Positions 45,270 to 54,072 of a DNA stretch of 64,000 bases are shown here, piece by piece. The notes under the pieces were generated by a model. That model did no database searches. It was not told the DNA's origin and was given only the letters and a program-made list of their open reading frames with translations. Source of the DNA: Comamonadaceae bacterium (lineage in GTDB: Bacteria; Pseudomonadota; Gammaproteobacteria; Burkholderiales; Burkholderiaceae_C). Location: assembly GCA_027484105.1 (NCBI GenBank), contig JAIXUG010000008.1, positions 1 to 64,000 of the forward strand, in the 5' to 3' direction. The stretch's first letter is position 1; every line of letters starts with the position of its first letter. The translations under genes were made by a program, and so were the position numbers.

Positions 45270-46076
45270 TCAACTCCTGAACCGCTTCCTCGTCAACGCC
45301 AAGGCAATCCAGAACGACACCCCTGCAAACATCGCCAGCACCGCCACCAGACGAACCGGCTCGTCAGGCCAGCGGTCCAAGAACATCGGGCGCACCAAAT
45401 CCACGGCCACCGACAGCGGCAGCCAATCGGCGATCACGCGCACAAACGCCGGCAGTTGCTCACGCGGAAAAAAGATGCCCGAGAGGAACATCATGGGCGT
45501 GAGGAACAGGGTGAAGTAATAGGTGAAAAAGTCGTAACCCTTGGCCAGCGCATTGAAGATCAGCGCCATGCAGCTGAAGGTGATGCCCACGCCCAGCAGC
45601 ACGGGCCAGGCGACCAGCAGCTTCCAGCTGTGGCTGATGCCCAAAGCGATCATCACCAGCAAAATGGCCGTGACGCTGAACAGCGCTTTGAAGGCCGCCC
45701 ACAGCATCTCGGCCAGCACCACGTCGTCCAGGCGCACCGGGGCGTTCATGATGCCGTCCCAGGTTTTTTGCACATGCATGCGTGAAAACGCCGAGTACAG
45801 CGCCTCAAAGGTGGCGGCGTTCATGGCGCTCATGCAAATGCTGCCGCTGGCCAAAAACAGGATGTAGGGCACCTTCTCGCCGCCCATCTCGACCTGCCCG
45901 ATGAGTGCGCCCATGCCATAGCCAAAGGCCACCAGCCACATGAGCGGCTCGGCGATGTTGCCCACCAAGCTGGGGATGGCCAGCTTTTTCCAGACCAGCC
46001 AGTTGCGCTGGAACACAGGCCACCAGCGCATGGAAAGTCGGGGCGCGGCCCAGATGTTGTTTTGAATTTGACTCAT
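45270..46076 (-). CDS. nodJ: NodJ-type ABC-2 permease
   Basis: 268 residues, six hydrophobic helices. The ABC-2 permease family features NWLVWKKLAIPSLVGNIAEPLMWLVAFG near the N-terminus and LFLTPMMFLSGIFFPREQLP are typical of the NodJ/DRA branch. Together with the adjacent ATPase it would export a lipid-linked or amphipathic compound. In rhizobia the homologues export Nod factor; betaproteobacterial copies have another, undefined substrate. It begins 13 bp after the end of the ATPase gene. Confidence 0.92.
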   Translation of the reverse strand: MSQIQNNIWAAPRLSMRWWPVFQRNWLVWKKLAIPSLVGNIAEPLMWLVAFGYGMGALIGQVEMGGEKVPYILFLASGSICMSAMNAATFEALYSAFSRMHVQKTWDGIMNAPVRLDDVVLAEMLWAAFKALFSVTAILLVMIALGISHSWKLLVAWPVLLGVGITFSCMALIFNALAKGYDFFTYYFTLFLTPMMFLSGIFFPREQLPAFVRVIADWLPLSVAVDLVRPMFLDRWPDEPVRLVAVLAMFAGVSFWIALALTRKRFRS

Positions 46077-46089
46077 GGTTTGACCCCCT

Positions 46090-47019
46090 TCAACCTTCTT
46101 CACGGATCTGGCGTCCGGTCAATTTCAAGAACAGGTCTTCCAGGTTGGAAGGGCGGTGCAGGGTGCGCAGGGCAGGCCAAGCTTGCAGCGCGTTCATCAA
46201 CCCACGGCTGTCCTGGGTGTAAAAGAACACGGTCTCGCCACTGACTTCGACACGCCCCGCCAGCGCTTTCAAACCCGCTTCTTGCGCCAAGGCCACCGCG
46301 CCTTGACCAAACACCTCGACCACTTCGGGCTCCAGGTGCTGGGCAATCAAATCGCGGGGTTTGCCTTCGGCGATCTTGCGCCCATGGTCCAGCACCAAGA
46401 GGCGCGAACACAGGCGCTCGGCTTCGTCCATGAAATGGGTGGTGAGCAAGATGGACTTGCCTTCTTGCAACAGCACCTGCAACCGCTCCCACATCAGGTG
46501 GCGCGCCTGCGGGTCCAGGCCTGTGGTGGGTTCGTCCAGCATCAAGAGCTGCGGATGGTTGATGAGCGCGCGCGACAAACTCAGCCGCCGCTTCATGCCG
46601 CCCGACAACTCGCCCGGTTTGGCTTTGGCCTTGTGGCTGAGCGCGCCAAACTCCAGCAGTTGCGGAATGCGCTCGCGGATCACCGCGTCGGATATGCCAA
46701 AGTAACGGCCAAACACCAGCAGGTTTTCTTCTGACGTGAAGTCCGGGTCCAAGGTGTCTTGTTGTGCCACCACCCCCAACCTGGCCTTGATGGCCAAGGC
46801 GTCACGCGGCATTTGCAAACCGTCGAAATAACGGATGGCACCGCCATCGGGCTGCGACAAACCCAGGCACATGCGCAGGGTGGTGGTTTTGCCCGCACCG
46901 TTGGGGCCAATGACGCCCAGGCATTCGCCGGGCTCGATGTGGAAAGACAGGTCATTGACCACCGTGGCGTCGCCGTAGCGTTTGACCAGATGTTCGACCG
47001 AAAGCAAGGGGGTATTCAT
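46090..47019 (-). CDS. nodI: NodI-type ABC transporter ATP-binding protein
   Basis: 309 residues. Walker A GPNGAGKTTT at about residue 39, signature LSGGMKRRLSLSRAL, Walker B LLMLDEPTTGLDPQARHLMW, and the DRA-family C-terminal tail ending NLEDLFLKLTGRQIREEG. An upstream open frame extends through the antisense of psd and is not real; ATG 47019 gives MNTPLLSVEHLVKRYG. It pairs with the NodJ-type permease and is divergent from psd with a 93-bp gap. Confidence 0.93.
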   Translation of the reverse strand: MNTPLLSVEHLVKRYGDATVVNDLSFHIEPGECLGVIGPNGAGKTTTLRMCLGLSQPDGGAIRYFDGLQMPRDALAIKARLGVVAQQDTLDPDFTSEENLLVFGRYFGISDAVIRERIPQLLEFGALSHKAKAKPGELSGGMKRRLSLSRALINHPQLLMLDEPTTGLDPQARHLMWERLQVLLQEGKSILLTTHFMDEAERLCSRLLVLDHGRKIAEGKPRDLIAQHLEPEVVEVFGQGAVALAQEAGLKALAGRVEVSGETVFFYTQDSRGLMNALQAWPALRTLHRPSNLEDLFLKLTGRQIREEG

Positions 47020-47112
47020 GCCGGAATTGTGCCTGTGGCCGCTTGTCCGAGCGCTGCGACGGGTGACCGATAAAATCACGACCTTGTCTTGAACCGCTCC
47101 AGCGGCCCCCTC

Positions 47113-47970
47113 ATGTCCCCTTCTTTTTCTGACCGCCTGGCGGTTTTGCCGCAGTACCTGATTCCCAAACAAGCCCTGACCGCCTTTGCAGGCTGGGTCG
47201 CGGGCAGCCAATGGGGCAGCGCCACCACCGGCATCATCAACTGGTTTGTCAAGCGCTACAACGTGAACATGATGGAGGCCGCCAACCCGGACACGGCCAG
47301 CTACAAGAGCTTCAACGAATTCTTCACCCGCCCGCTCAAGGCCAGCGCACGCCCTGTGGCTGTCGCCGCCTATGTCAGCCCGGTGGATGGGGCCATCAGC
47401 CAATGCGGCCCGATTGCAGGCGACCAGGTGTTTCAGGCCAAGGGCCACAGCTACAGCACCCGCGCCCTGGTGGGCGGCGACGCGGCCCTGGCGGCGCAGT
47501 TTCAGGATGGCGAATTTGCGACGCTCTACTTGAGCCCGCGCGATTACCACCGCATCCACATGCCTTGCGCCGGGCGCCTGACCCGCATGGTTTACGTGCC
47601 GGGCGATTTGTTCTCGGTCAACCCCACCACAGCCCGTGGCGTGCCGGGCCTGTTTGCCCGCAACGAGCGGGTGGTGTGTGTGTTTGAAGGCGCACAAGGC
47701 CCCTTTGTGATGGTGCTGGTGGGCGCCACCATTGTGGGCAGCATGGCCACGGTGTGGCACGGCGTGGTCAACCCGCCACGCCCGGGCTCGGTGCGCGAAT
47801 GGGCTTACGAAATAGGCAGCATCACCTTGGCGCAGGGCGAAGAGATGGGGCGCTTCTTGCTCGGCTCCACCGTGGTGATGTTGTTCCCCCAAGGCGTGAT
47901 GCAGTTCAAGCCCGACTGGACGCCCACCCGCCCCATCGTCATGGGCGAGGCCATGGGCAGCTTGCGCTGA
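47113..47970 (+). CDS. psd: Phosphatidylserine decarboxylase
   Basis: 285 residues, converting phosphatidylserine to phosphatidylethanolamine at the inner membrane. The self-cleavage motif LGST is at residues 250-253, with Ser252 becoming the pyruvoyl group; supporting catalytic residues include Asp92 in PVDG and His149 in RIHMPC. ATG 47113 is chosen over one eight codons upstream because it matches the common length. It ends 39 bp before the convergent UDG gene. Confidence 0.95.
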   Translation: MSPSFSDRLAVLPQYLIPKQALTAFAGWVAGSQWGSATTGIINWFVKRYNVNMMEAANPDTASYKSFNEFFTRPLKASARPVAVAAYVSPVDGAISQCGPIAGDQVFQAKGHSYSTRALVGGDAALAAQFQDGEFATLYLSPRDYHRIHMPCAGRLTRMVYVPGDLFSVNPTTARGVPGLFARNERVVCVFEGAQGPFVMVLVGATIVGSMATVWHGVVNPPRPGSVREWAYEIGSITLAQGEEMGRFLLGSTVVMLFPQGVMQFKPDWTPTRPIVMGEAMGSLR

Positions 47971-48009
47971 ACACGGGCTTTTCGGGCGCCAAAGCGCCCA
48001 CCGGCCCCA

Positions 48010-48900
48010 TCAGCCTTGAACGACTTGCAAGGCCAAGACCAGATCGGCCCAGGCTTTGGCCTTGTCGGCCGGCTGGCGCAGCAAGCTGGCAGGGTGGTAC
48101 GTGGTGACCACAGGTACCCCGTGGAAAGTGTGCAATCGCCCTCGCAATTGACCCAGGGGCTCTGTGCTGCCCAGCAACGACTGAATGGCAAAACGGCCCA
48201 TGGCCAAAATCACCTTGGGCTGAACCAGCTCAACCTGGCGCGACAAATACGCGGCACAAACCGACAACTCCGCCGCATCGGGGTTGCGCCCGCGCGGGGG
48301 TCGGCATTTGACAGCGTGCGTCAGGTAAGCCAGGGCTTGCGTGGGGTTGGGCGCAGCCGCCTCATTGGGGCTTTGCCGGCGCGCGCCCACAGCTTGCAAC
48401 ATGTTGTCGAGCAGCTGCCCCTCGGGCCCGTTGAATGGCGTGCCCTGGGCATCGTCCTCTTCGCTGGGCAAGTCGCCCACCACCATCCAGCGCGCCGGAG
48501 CATGGGCAGTGCCCAAAATCGGCGATTGGCGTGCCGTGCACAGGGCGCAAGACGCGCAGTGCTGGACGGCCGCTTGCAGCTCGGGCCAAGCCATGCCGGA
48601 CAACCCTTGCGGCAAAGGCGCAAGGGCCGAGGCAGCTGGAGCGGCCTGAGGGCTTGCAGGCCGAACGGGCGGCATTGTGCGCACTGGCGGGGCCACCTGC
48701 GGGGCCACGGCGGAAGGCACATGGGCCACGGTCAAAGCCGGGGCGGACACTTCTTGGGCAGGAGAGGCTTGTGCAGCGGCCTCGGCCAGCGCTTCGGGCG
48801 CAGCACCGTTGGAGCGCTGAGGCCACCAGACGCGCACACCCATTTCGGCCAGCATGGCGCGCTGGCGGTCATTCAGGTCGAATCGGGTGGGGTCGCTCAT
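48010..48900 (-). CDS. Family 4-like uracil-DNA glycosylase with long N-terminal extension
   Basis: 296 residues. The first 105 or so residues are Ala/Pro-rich with no motifs. The catalytic domain has GDLPSEEDDAQGTPF (142-156, motif A), a C-terminal TYHPASLLR motif, and iron-sulfur cysteines including Cys115/118/121 (CASCALC) and the CRPPRGRNP and SVCAAYL cysteines. Family 4 enzymes excise uracil from DNA. Start ATG 48900 follows rimI by eight bases in the EamA-tsaB-rimI-UDG operon typical of Burkholderiales. Confidence 0.92.
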   Translation of the reverse strand: MSDPTRFDLNDRQRAMLAEMGVRVWWPQRSNGAAPEALAEAAAQASPAQEVSAPALTVAHVPSAVAPQVAPPVRTMPPVRPASPQAAPAASALAPLPQGLSGMAWPELQAAVQHCASCALCTARQSPILGTAHAPARWMVVGDLPSEEDDAQGTPFNGPEGQLLDNMLQAVGARRQSPNEAAAPNPTQALAYLTHAVKCRPPRGRNPDAAELSVCAAYLSRQVELVQPKVILAMGRFAIQSLLGSTEPLGQLRGRLHTFHGVPVVTTYHPASLLRQPADKAKAWADLVLALQVVQG

Positions 48901-48908
48901 GAGGGGGC

Positions 48909-49415
48909 TCACAGTTTCAAACTCATCACCACCGCATGCTCTCGCTGCTGGCGGCCTGCCGGATAGTAATCCTTGCGGATGCTCACTTGTTTGAATCCAT
49001 AGCGCACATACACCTGCAAGGCGCGCTGGTTGCTCTGGCGCACCTCCAGCCATAGCCATTGGGCCCCTGTTTCGCGAGACATCAGCGTCAGCGCATCCAG
49101 CATCATGTGGCCCCAGCCTTGGCCCTGGTGTGCCGGCGCCACGGTGATGTTGAGCAAATGCATTTCCTCAAAACCGCGCATGGTCAGAAAGTAGCCCAGC
49201 AGTTCACCGTGGAGCCACAGGCAATGGGCGTTAAACAGCGGGTTGAGCGAGTCCCTGAAATTGCCGCGCGACCAGGGGTGGCTGTAGGCGGTTTGCTCGA
49301 TGGCCATGACCGTATCCAGATCGTCCAGCGTCATGGGGGCCAAGGCGGCCGCATGGCGCGTCGCCTCAGAAATCGTTGTCCTTGGGGTGGGGCTGGAAGG
49401 CATGGCCTGACTCAT
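48909..49415 (-). CDS. rimI: Ribosomal-protein-alanine N-acetyltransferase
   Basis: 168 residues, GNAT fold. The acetyl-CoA loop VAPAHQGQGWGHMML and LEVRQSNQRALQVYVRYGF are diagnostic of RimI, which acetylates S18. ATG 49415 overlaps the tsaB stop by four bases (ATGA), so tsaB and rimI are translationally coupled, as is common. Confidence 0.93.
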   Translation of the reverse strand: MSQAMPSSPTPRTTISEATRHAAALAPMTLDDLDTVMAIEQTAYSHPWSRGNFRDSLNPLFNAHCLWLHGELLGYFLTMRGFEEMHLLNITVAPAHQGQGWGHMMLDALTLMSRETGAQWLWLEVRQSNQRALQVYVRYGFKQVSIRKDYYPAGRQQREHAVVMSLKL

Positions 49416-50212
49416 GGCTGGCGCGCTGCGGCGTTCTGCCAAGCCTGCGCTTGGGCCTGGGTTTTCAGCGCCTCGCGCTCGGCCGTGGTGTGGGCCACTT
49501 TGTCGCGGATGTACAGCGGCATGGCCTGCTCTGCCGGCACCGCCTGGCCTTGCGCCCAGGCCGCAGGGGCCAGGCGCAGCAAGGCCGCTGCCGTGGGCAT
49601 GGCCATGCAGCGCAAACCTGCAGGCAAGCGCTCGCCATAAGCTGCAAAAGCATTGCCCGCCTGCAGCAGCCCAGGCCCCTCGGGCATTTGCACCAGTTCA
49701 GGCGCACCCACTTGCAAGGGCGCCGCGAGCTGCCAGCGTCCCCGCTCCTCACCCCTTGCATCGCCCGGCACCGCTGGCCACTGGTAGGCCGCGCTGTAGA
49801 CCTCGTCCATGCGCGCATCCATCAGGGCGAGCACCGTCAGCGCATCCTTGGGGTTCAACAAACCAGCTTGGAGTTGCGTCCATCGTGCCTCTTCGGCCAC
49901 CGCCAGCAAGGTATCGATGGGCAGCACCGGCACACCGGCTCCAAAAGCCAGGCCTTGTGCCACAGCGCAAGCGGTGCGCAAACCGGTGAACGACCCCGGC
50001 CCCCGACCCAACACGATGGCATCCAGCGAAGCCAGCGGCATCTCTGCCTCGGCCAGCAGCGCCAGCACCGCCGGGATCAGACTGCTGGACGATTGCGCCC
50101 CGCCGGGCAGGGTTTGGGTCCAAACCTGATCGCCACGGGCCACCCCCAAAGACAGCACGTCGGTGCTGGTGTCAAACGCCAGCCAGCGGCTTGCAGCCAG
50201 CACAGCGCTCAT
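49412..50212 (-). CDS. tsaB: tRNA threonylcarbamoyladenosine biosynthesis protein TsaB
   Basis: 266 residues, ASKHA fold without catalysis of its own. LAFDTSTDVLSLGVARG at the N-terminus and GRGPGSFTGLRTACAVAQGLAFG are typical. It forms the TsaBD(E) complex that transfers the threonylcarbamoyl group made by Sua5/TsaC, encoded 3 kb away, onto A37 of tRNAs. Its start overlaps the stop of the transporter gene by four bases. Confidence 0.95.
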   Translation of the reverse strand: MSAVLAASRWLAFDTSTDVLSLGVARGDQVWTQTLPGGAQSSSSLIPAVLALLAEAEMPLASLDAIVLGRGPGSFTGLRTACAVAQGLAFGAGVPVLPIDTLLAVAEEARWTQLQAGLLNPKDALTVLALMDARMDEVYSAAYQWPAVPGDARGEERGRWQLAAPLQVGAPELVQMPEGPGLLQAGNAFAAYGERLPAGLRCMAMPTAAALLRLAPAAWAQGQAVPAEQAMPLYIRDKVAHTTAEREALKTQAQAQAWQNAAARQP

Positions 50213-51201
50213 GGCTTACCCCCAGGCACCGCCAATGCAGGTGTGGGCACCGCTTGGGCCTGGCGCACACCAAACAAAATGCCACCCGTCACCAGCGCCA
50301 GTCCGACCAGCAAATTCCAGTACAGAGGTTCGCCCAAAAACCACACCGCCCCCAGCGCCGACAATCCCGGCACCAGCGCCGTGATCATGGTCGATCGCAC
50401 GGGGCCATAGTGGCGCACCATCTGCGTGAAGGTGATGCCCGAAATGACCACCGAGCCCATGCCCTGAAACACCGCCTGAAACAGGGTTTCGGACCACGGG
50501 GCCTGGTGCAACTGTGTGGGCAAGATCTGCAAGACCACCAACAAGGCAAACAGGGGAACAAAACACACAAACCCGAATGCCGTGATGGCCATGGTGGCGC
50601 GCACCGCATCACAACCATGTCGGCGCAGCAACACGCTGTAACTGGCCCAGCACACAGACGCCGCCATGAACAACAAGTCGCCCTTCCAGACTTCGCCGCC
50701 CTCAAAGGCCTTGAACAAGCTTGCGCCCCCCACCAGCATCCCACCCAACAAGATGAAGCCCAGGCCTATGGCACGGCTGGCGGCCACTTTTTCATGCAGG
50801 AACCACCAAGCCAACAACGTGGTCCACAAGGGCAAACTGCCGGGCATCAGCACCGACGCGTGCGAGGCCGGCGCAAAAAAGAAACCGGTGTAAGCGAGGA
50901 TGGCGTACAAAAAACCACCCAACACACCGGTTTGCACCGTCTGACTCAAGGGCAAGGGGGACAGGCCCCACAAAGACCCCACTTTCTCACCCGCTTGGCG
51001 AGCCGGACGCATCAGCCACCAGGCCCAAGGCAGCAGCACCGCGCTGGCGCCCACAATCCGGGCCAGCACAATGTCCATAGGCAACAAACCCCGAGAAGCC
51101 GAGGCGCGCGCAATGACAATGAAACCGGTCCAGATGAGCACCGTGATGACCGCCGAAGCCAGCCCCACGGTTTTTGAAGAAAATCGCATGGCCCGAATCA
51201 T
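50209..51201 (-). CDS. EamA/DMT-superfamily transporter
   Basis: 330 residues, about ten helices in two EamA repeats (LASAVITVLIWTGFIVIARA and GDLLFMAASVCWASYSVLL). Drug/metabolite exporters of this family move amino acids or small metabolites; substrate unknown. Start ATG 51201 (GGGG about eight bases before) or ATG 51189. The frame continues upstream antisense to dacB, which is not real. It is first in the operon with tsaB, rimI and UDG, divergent from dacB with 54 bp between starts. Confidence 0.9.
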   Translation of the reverse strand: MIRAMRFSSKTVGLASAVITVLIWTGFIVIARASASRGLLPMDIVLARIVGASAVLLPWAWWLMRPARQAGEKVGSLWGLSPLPLSQTVQTGVLGGFLYAILAYTGFFFAPASHASVLMPGSLPLWTTLLAWWFLHEKVAASRAIGLGFILLGGMLVGGASLFKAFEGGEVWKGDLLFMAASVCWASYSVLLRRHGCDAVRATMAITAFGFVCFVPLFALLVVLQILPTQLHQAPWSETLFQAVFQGMGSVVISGITFTQMVRHYGPVRSTMITALVPGLSALGAVWFLGEPLYWNLLVGLALVTGGILFGVRQAQAVPTPALAVPGGKP

Positions 51202-51255
51202 ACGACCCCCAACAAAGCCCTCCGGGCGCAGCTGGGGGCGGGTTAGACTTGACCG

Positions 51256-52806
51256 ATGATCTTGCGCGCCGCTCGAAACCCTTGGCTCAAGCTCGTCCAT
51301 GCCCTTGGCCTGGCCGCGCTGACCATCGCTGGCGGACCGGTCGCAGCCACACCGACTTCTGAACGCTGGGACTCCTCTTCTGCCTCCGCCCGAGCGTCTG
51401 CAGATTTGCCACCCGGCGTTCTGAAAACACTGCGCCAGGCTCAGGTGCCTGCCTCGGCCTTGAGCGTGGTGATTGCACCGCTGCCTGCCCGCTCCAAAGC
51501 CACGGGCGAAACGCCTGTGCGCTTGGCGCACCAAGCCGACACCAGCGTCAACCCCGCTTCGGTCATGAAGCTGTTCACCACTTACGCAGGCTTGAGTTTG
51601 CTCGGCCCCGAACACCTGTGGCGCACCCGTGTGTACGCGGATGGGCCGGTGCGTGATGGCGTGCTGCAGGGCAACCTGATTGTGCGCGGCAGTGGGGACC
51701 CCAAGCTGGTCGTCGAGCGCTTGCAGGATTTGCTGACCCAAGTGCAAGCGGCCGGGGTGCGTGAAGTGCGTGGCGACATCGTGCTGGACCGCAGCGTGTT
51801 CGACGTGCGCGAGCGCAGCGAGCCTTTTGACGACGAGCCCCTGCGCCCCTACAACGTGGGACCCGACGGCTTGCTGCTCAACTTCAAGGCCGTGGTGTAC
51901 AAGTTCACACCCGACCCCGCCAAAGGCCATGTGCAAGTTCAGCACGAGCCCCCACTGGCTGGCCTCAAAGTCACCCCCCAACTGCCTTTGTCCTCTGCGC
52001 CTTGCAGCGACTGGCGTCGCCAGTTGCAGGCCGACTTCAGCCAGGCCCTGCAGGTGCGCTTTGCGGGCAGCTATCCCGCCAGCTGTGGCGAACGCGAATG
52101 GCCGGTGGCCTATCCAGAGCCCCATCAATACGCCCCTTTGGTGATGCAGGCCATGTGGCGCGGCGTGGGTGGGCAACTCACCGGACAAGTGCGCTACGGC
52201 GCACGACCGGCACAGGCACGCTTGCTGGTGGAAGCGCCCTCTTTGCCCTTGTCGGAGGTGATCAAGGACATCAACAAGTTGTCGAACAACGTGATGGCCC
52301 AACAGTTGTATTTGTCGCTGTCGAGCGAACTGGGCGCGCCCGGACGCTTTGAAGCTTCCCGTGTGCGTTTGTCGCAATGGTGGCGTCATGAATTCCCAGG
52401 TCAGCCCGAGCCTGTTTTGGACAATGGCTCTGGCCTGTCGCGCACCGAACGCAGCACGGCACAGGCCTTGACGGCCTTGCTGCAAAAAGCGCACGCAGGC
52501 CCTCACGCCCCCATCTTTGTGGACTCGCTGGCCGTGGCCGGGGTGGATGGCACAGCCGTCCGCCTGAAGGACCGTCTGCCCAACTCGCCAGTGATTGGCA
52601 AGGCATGGCTCAAAACCGGGTCGCTGCGCGATGTGGCGTCGGTCGCAGGGTATGTGCAAGGCCAAAGCGGGCAACGCTACACCCTGGTGGCGGTGTTGCA
52701 CCATCCCCAGGCCCATCAGGCGCGTGCCGCACTGGACCAGCTGCTGGAATGGACCGCGCGTGACACCACCCCCCAACGCAAACCCTCACCAGAACGCTCG
52801 CCATGA
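51256..52806 (+). CDS. dacB: D-alanyl-D-alanine carboxypeptidase/endopeptidase (PBP4)
   Basis: 516 residues. Signal peptide about 1-31. Penicillin-binding motifs: SVMK at 102-105, SNN at 343-345 and KTG at 453-455, with the large inserted domain between the first two motifs that marks PBP4. It trims or cleaves D-Ala peptides in the periplasm. The stop overlaps the SemiSWEET start (ATGA). Confidence 0.95.
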   Translation: MILRAARNPWLKLVHALGLAALTIAGGPVAATPTSERWDSSSASARASADLPPGVLKTLRQAQVPASALSVVIAPLPARSKATGETPVRLAHQADTSVNPASVMKLFTTYAGLSLLGPEHLWRTRVYADGPVRDGVLQGNLIVRGSGDPKLVVERLQDLLTQVQAAGVREVRGDIVLDRSVFDVRERSEPFDDEPLRPYNVGPDGLLLNFKAVVYKFTPDPAKGHVQVQHEPPLAGLKVTPQLPLSSAPCSDWRRQLQADFSQALQVRFAGSYPASCGEREWPVAYPEPHQYAPLVMQAMWRGVGGQLTGQVRYGARPAQARLLVEAPSLPLSEVIKDINKLSNNVMAQQLYLSLSSELGAPGRFEASRVRLSQWWRHEFPGQPEPVLDNGSGLSRTERSTAQALTALLQKAHAGPHAPIFVDSLAVAGVDGTAVRLKDRLPNSPVIGKAWLKTGSLRDVASVAGYVQGQSGQRYTLVAVLHHPQAHQARAALDQLLEWTARDTTPQRKPSPERSP

Positions 52807-53057
52807 ACTTGATCGACTGGGTGGGCTCTGTGGCCGCCATCCTCACCACCGCCAGCTTCATCCCGCAAGCCTGGCAAACCTTTCGCACCCGTGACGTCAG
52901 CGGCATTTCGCTGGGCATGTACAGCCTGTTCACCGCAGGGGTGGCGCTGTGGCTGGTTTACGGCATCTTGATGGAGGCCTGGCCCATCATCATTGCCAAC
53001 GTCATCACAACCAGCTTGGCACTGATGATTTTGGTGATGAAGTTGCGGTACCGCTGA
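52803..53057 (+). CDS. SemiSWEET family sugar transporter
   Basis: 84 residues, three hydrophobic helices with the PQ-loop motif FIPQAWQTFRTRDVSGIS (about residues 20-37) and the VYGILMEAWPIIIAN third helix. Bacterial SemiSWEETs dimerise and transport sucrose or glucose; the substrate here is unknown. It is coupled to dacB through a four-base overlap and ends nine bases before the convergent Sua5 gene. Confidence 0.92.
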   Translation: MNLIDWVGSVAAILTTASFIPQAWQTFRTRDVSGISLGMYSLFTAGVALWLVYGILMEAWPIIIANVITTSLALMILVMKLRYR

Positions 53058-53065
53058 ATGGCTGC

Positions 53066-54064
53066 TTAAGCCGCCGCCCGCTGCAAGCGGTCCCGCACGC
53101 CTTCCCACTCGGGCGTGTCGGGCGGCTGTTGCACCCAAATTTGGGTCACACCCCGGGCGTCCAGATCGCGCAGCACGCTGAACAAGTCGTGCGCGGCTTT
53201 TTCGGCTGTTGTGGCTTGCTCTCGCCACAGCACACCGGCACCGGCGCTGACCTCCGGTCGTTCGTTTGTCCACAGCCCCAGGTTGTTGGCGTGAGGGCCC
53301 AGGGCGAGCAGTTTGGCGTTGATGTCTTGCGCCGTCATCAGGCGCACCTTGGCGCGGGGCGCGTAGTGCGATTCGAGCGTGCCCGATGCGCGGGGCGCAG
53401 CCTGGCCACTCACCTCCTGCGGGGCGTCCTTGCCCCGAACCGCGCGGCCACACGCGGCCTCGATCTGCGCCCGCGTGATTTGCCCCGGGCGCAACAACAC
53501 CGGCTCGCCCCGCGTGCAGTCGATGATGGTGGACTCGATGCCCACCTCGCAGTCGCCGCCGTCCAGAATCAACAAGTCGGAACCCAACTCGGACTGCACA
53601 TGCGCGGCCGTGGTCGGGCTGACACGGCCAAATCGGTTGGCGCTGGGGGCCGACACGCCTGACACGCCCAGCGCCCAAGCCGCCTGGAGCAGCGCCTGCG
53701 CCACCGGGTGTGAAGGGCAGCGCAAACCGATCGAATCTTGCCCTCCGGCCGATGCCGCCGCCACGCAGCTTTTGCGCGGCAAGATGAGGGTGAGCGGACC
53801 AGGCCAAAAAGCTTGCATGAGCTTTTGCGCAAAGTCAGGCACTTGCGCGGCAAACAGCGGCACCTGCGCCACACTGGCCACGTGCACGATCAGCGGGTGG
53901 TTCGAAGGGCGGCCCTTGGCCACAAAAATTTTCGCCACCGCCGCGTCGTCGGTCGCGTTGGCGGCCAGGCCATACACGGTCTCGGTAGGCAGGCCGACCA
54001 ACTGACCGTCATGCAAAGCTTGTGCAGCCTGCGCGATGGCAGCATGGGAGGCACTCAGGATCAT
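53066..54064 (-). CDS. tsaC: L-threonylcarbamoyladenylate synthase (Sua5/TsaC type with C-terminal domain)
   Basis: 332 residues: YrdC/Sua5 catalytic domain (about residues 1-210) and the extra Sua5 C-terminal domain. VGLPTETVYGLAANA, KGRPSNHPLIVHV, TLILPRK and SAPSANRFGRVSPTTAAHV are the signature blocks. It makes threonylcarbamoyl-AMP for t6A37. The upstream frame runs antisense to nothing useful; ATG 54064 is 8 bp from the purK stop. It closes the purE-purK-tsaC string. Confidence 0.94.
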   Translation of the reverse strand: MILSASHAAIAQAAQALHDGQLVGLPTETVYGLAANATDDAAVAKIFVAKGRPSNHPLIVHVASVAQVPLFAAQVPDFAQKLMQAFWPGPLTLILPRKSCVAAASAGGQDSIGLRCPSHPVAQALLQAAWALGVSGVSAPSANRFGRVSPTTAAHVQSELGSDLLILDGGDCEVGIESTIIDCTRGEPVLLRPGQITRAQIEAACGRAVRGKDAPQEVSGQAAPRASGTLESHYAPRAKVRLMTAQDINAKLLALGPHANNLGLWTNERPEVSAGAGVLWREQATTAEKAAHDLFSVLRDLDARGVTQIWVQQPPDTPEWEGVRDRLQRAAA

Positions 54065-54072
54065 AGTGGTCT

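Noticed and set aside
46090..47892. 600-codon fusion of an N-terminal extension to the NodI-like ATPase
   Set aside because: The extra 290 residues are antisense to psd and lack any domain; normal ATPase start is ATG 47019.
50209..52776. 855-codon version of the EamA transporter
   Set aside because: The extension is antisense to dacB; the transporter begins near 51201.
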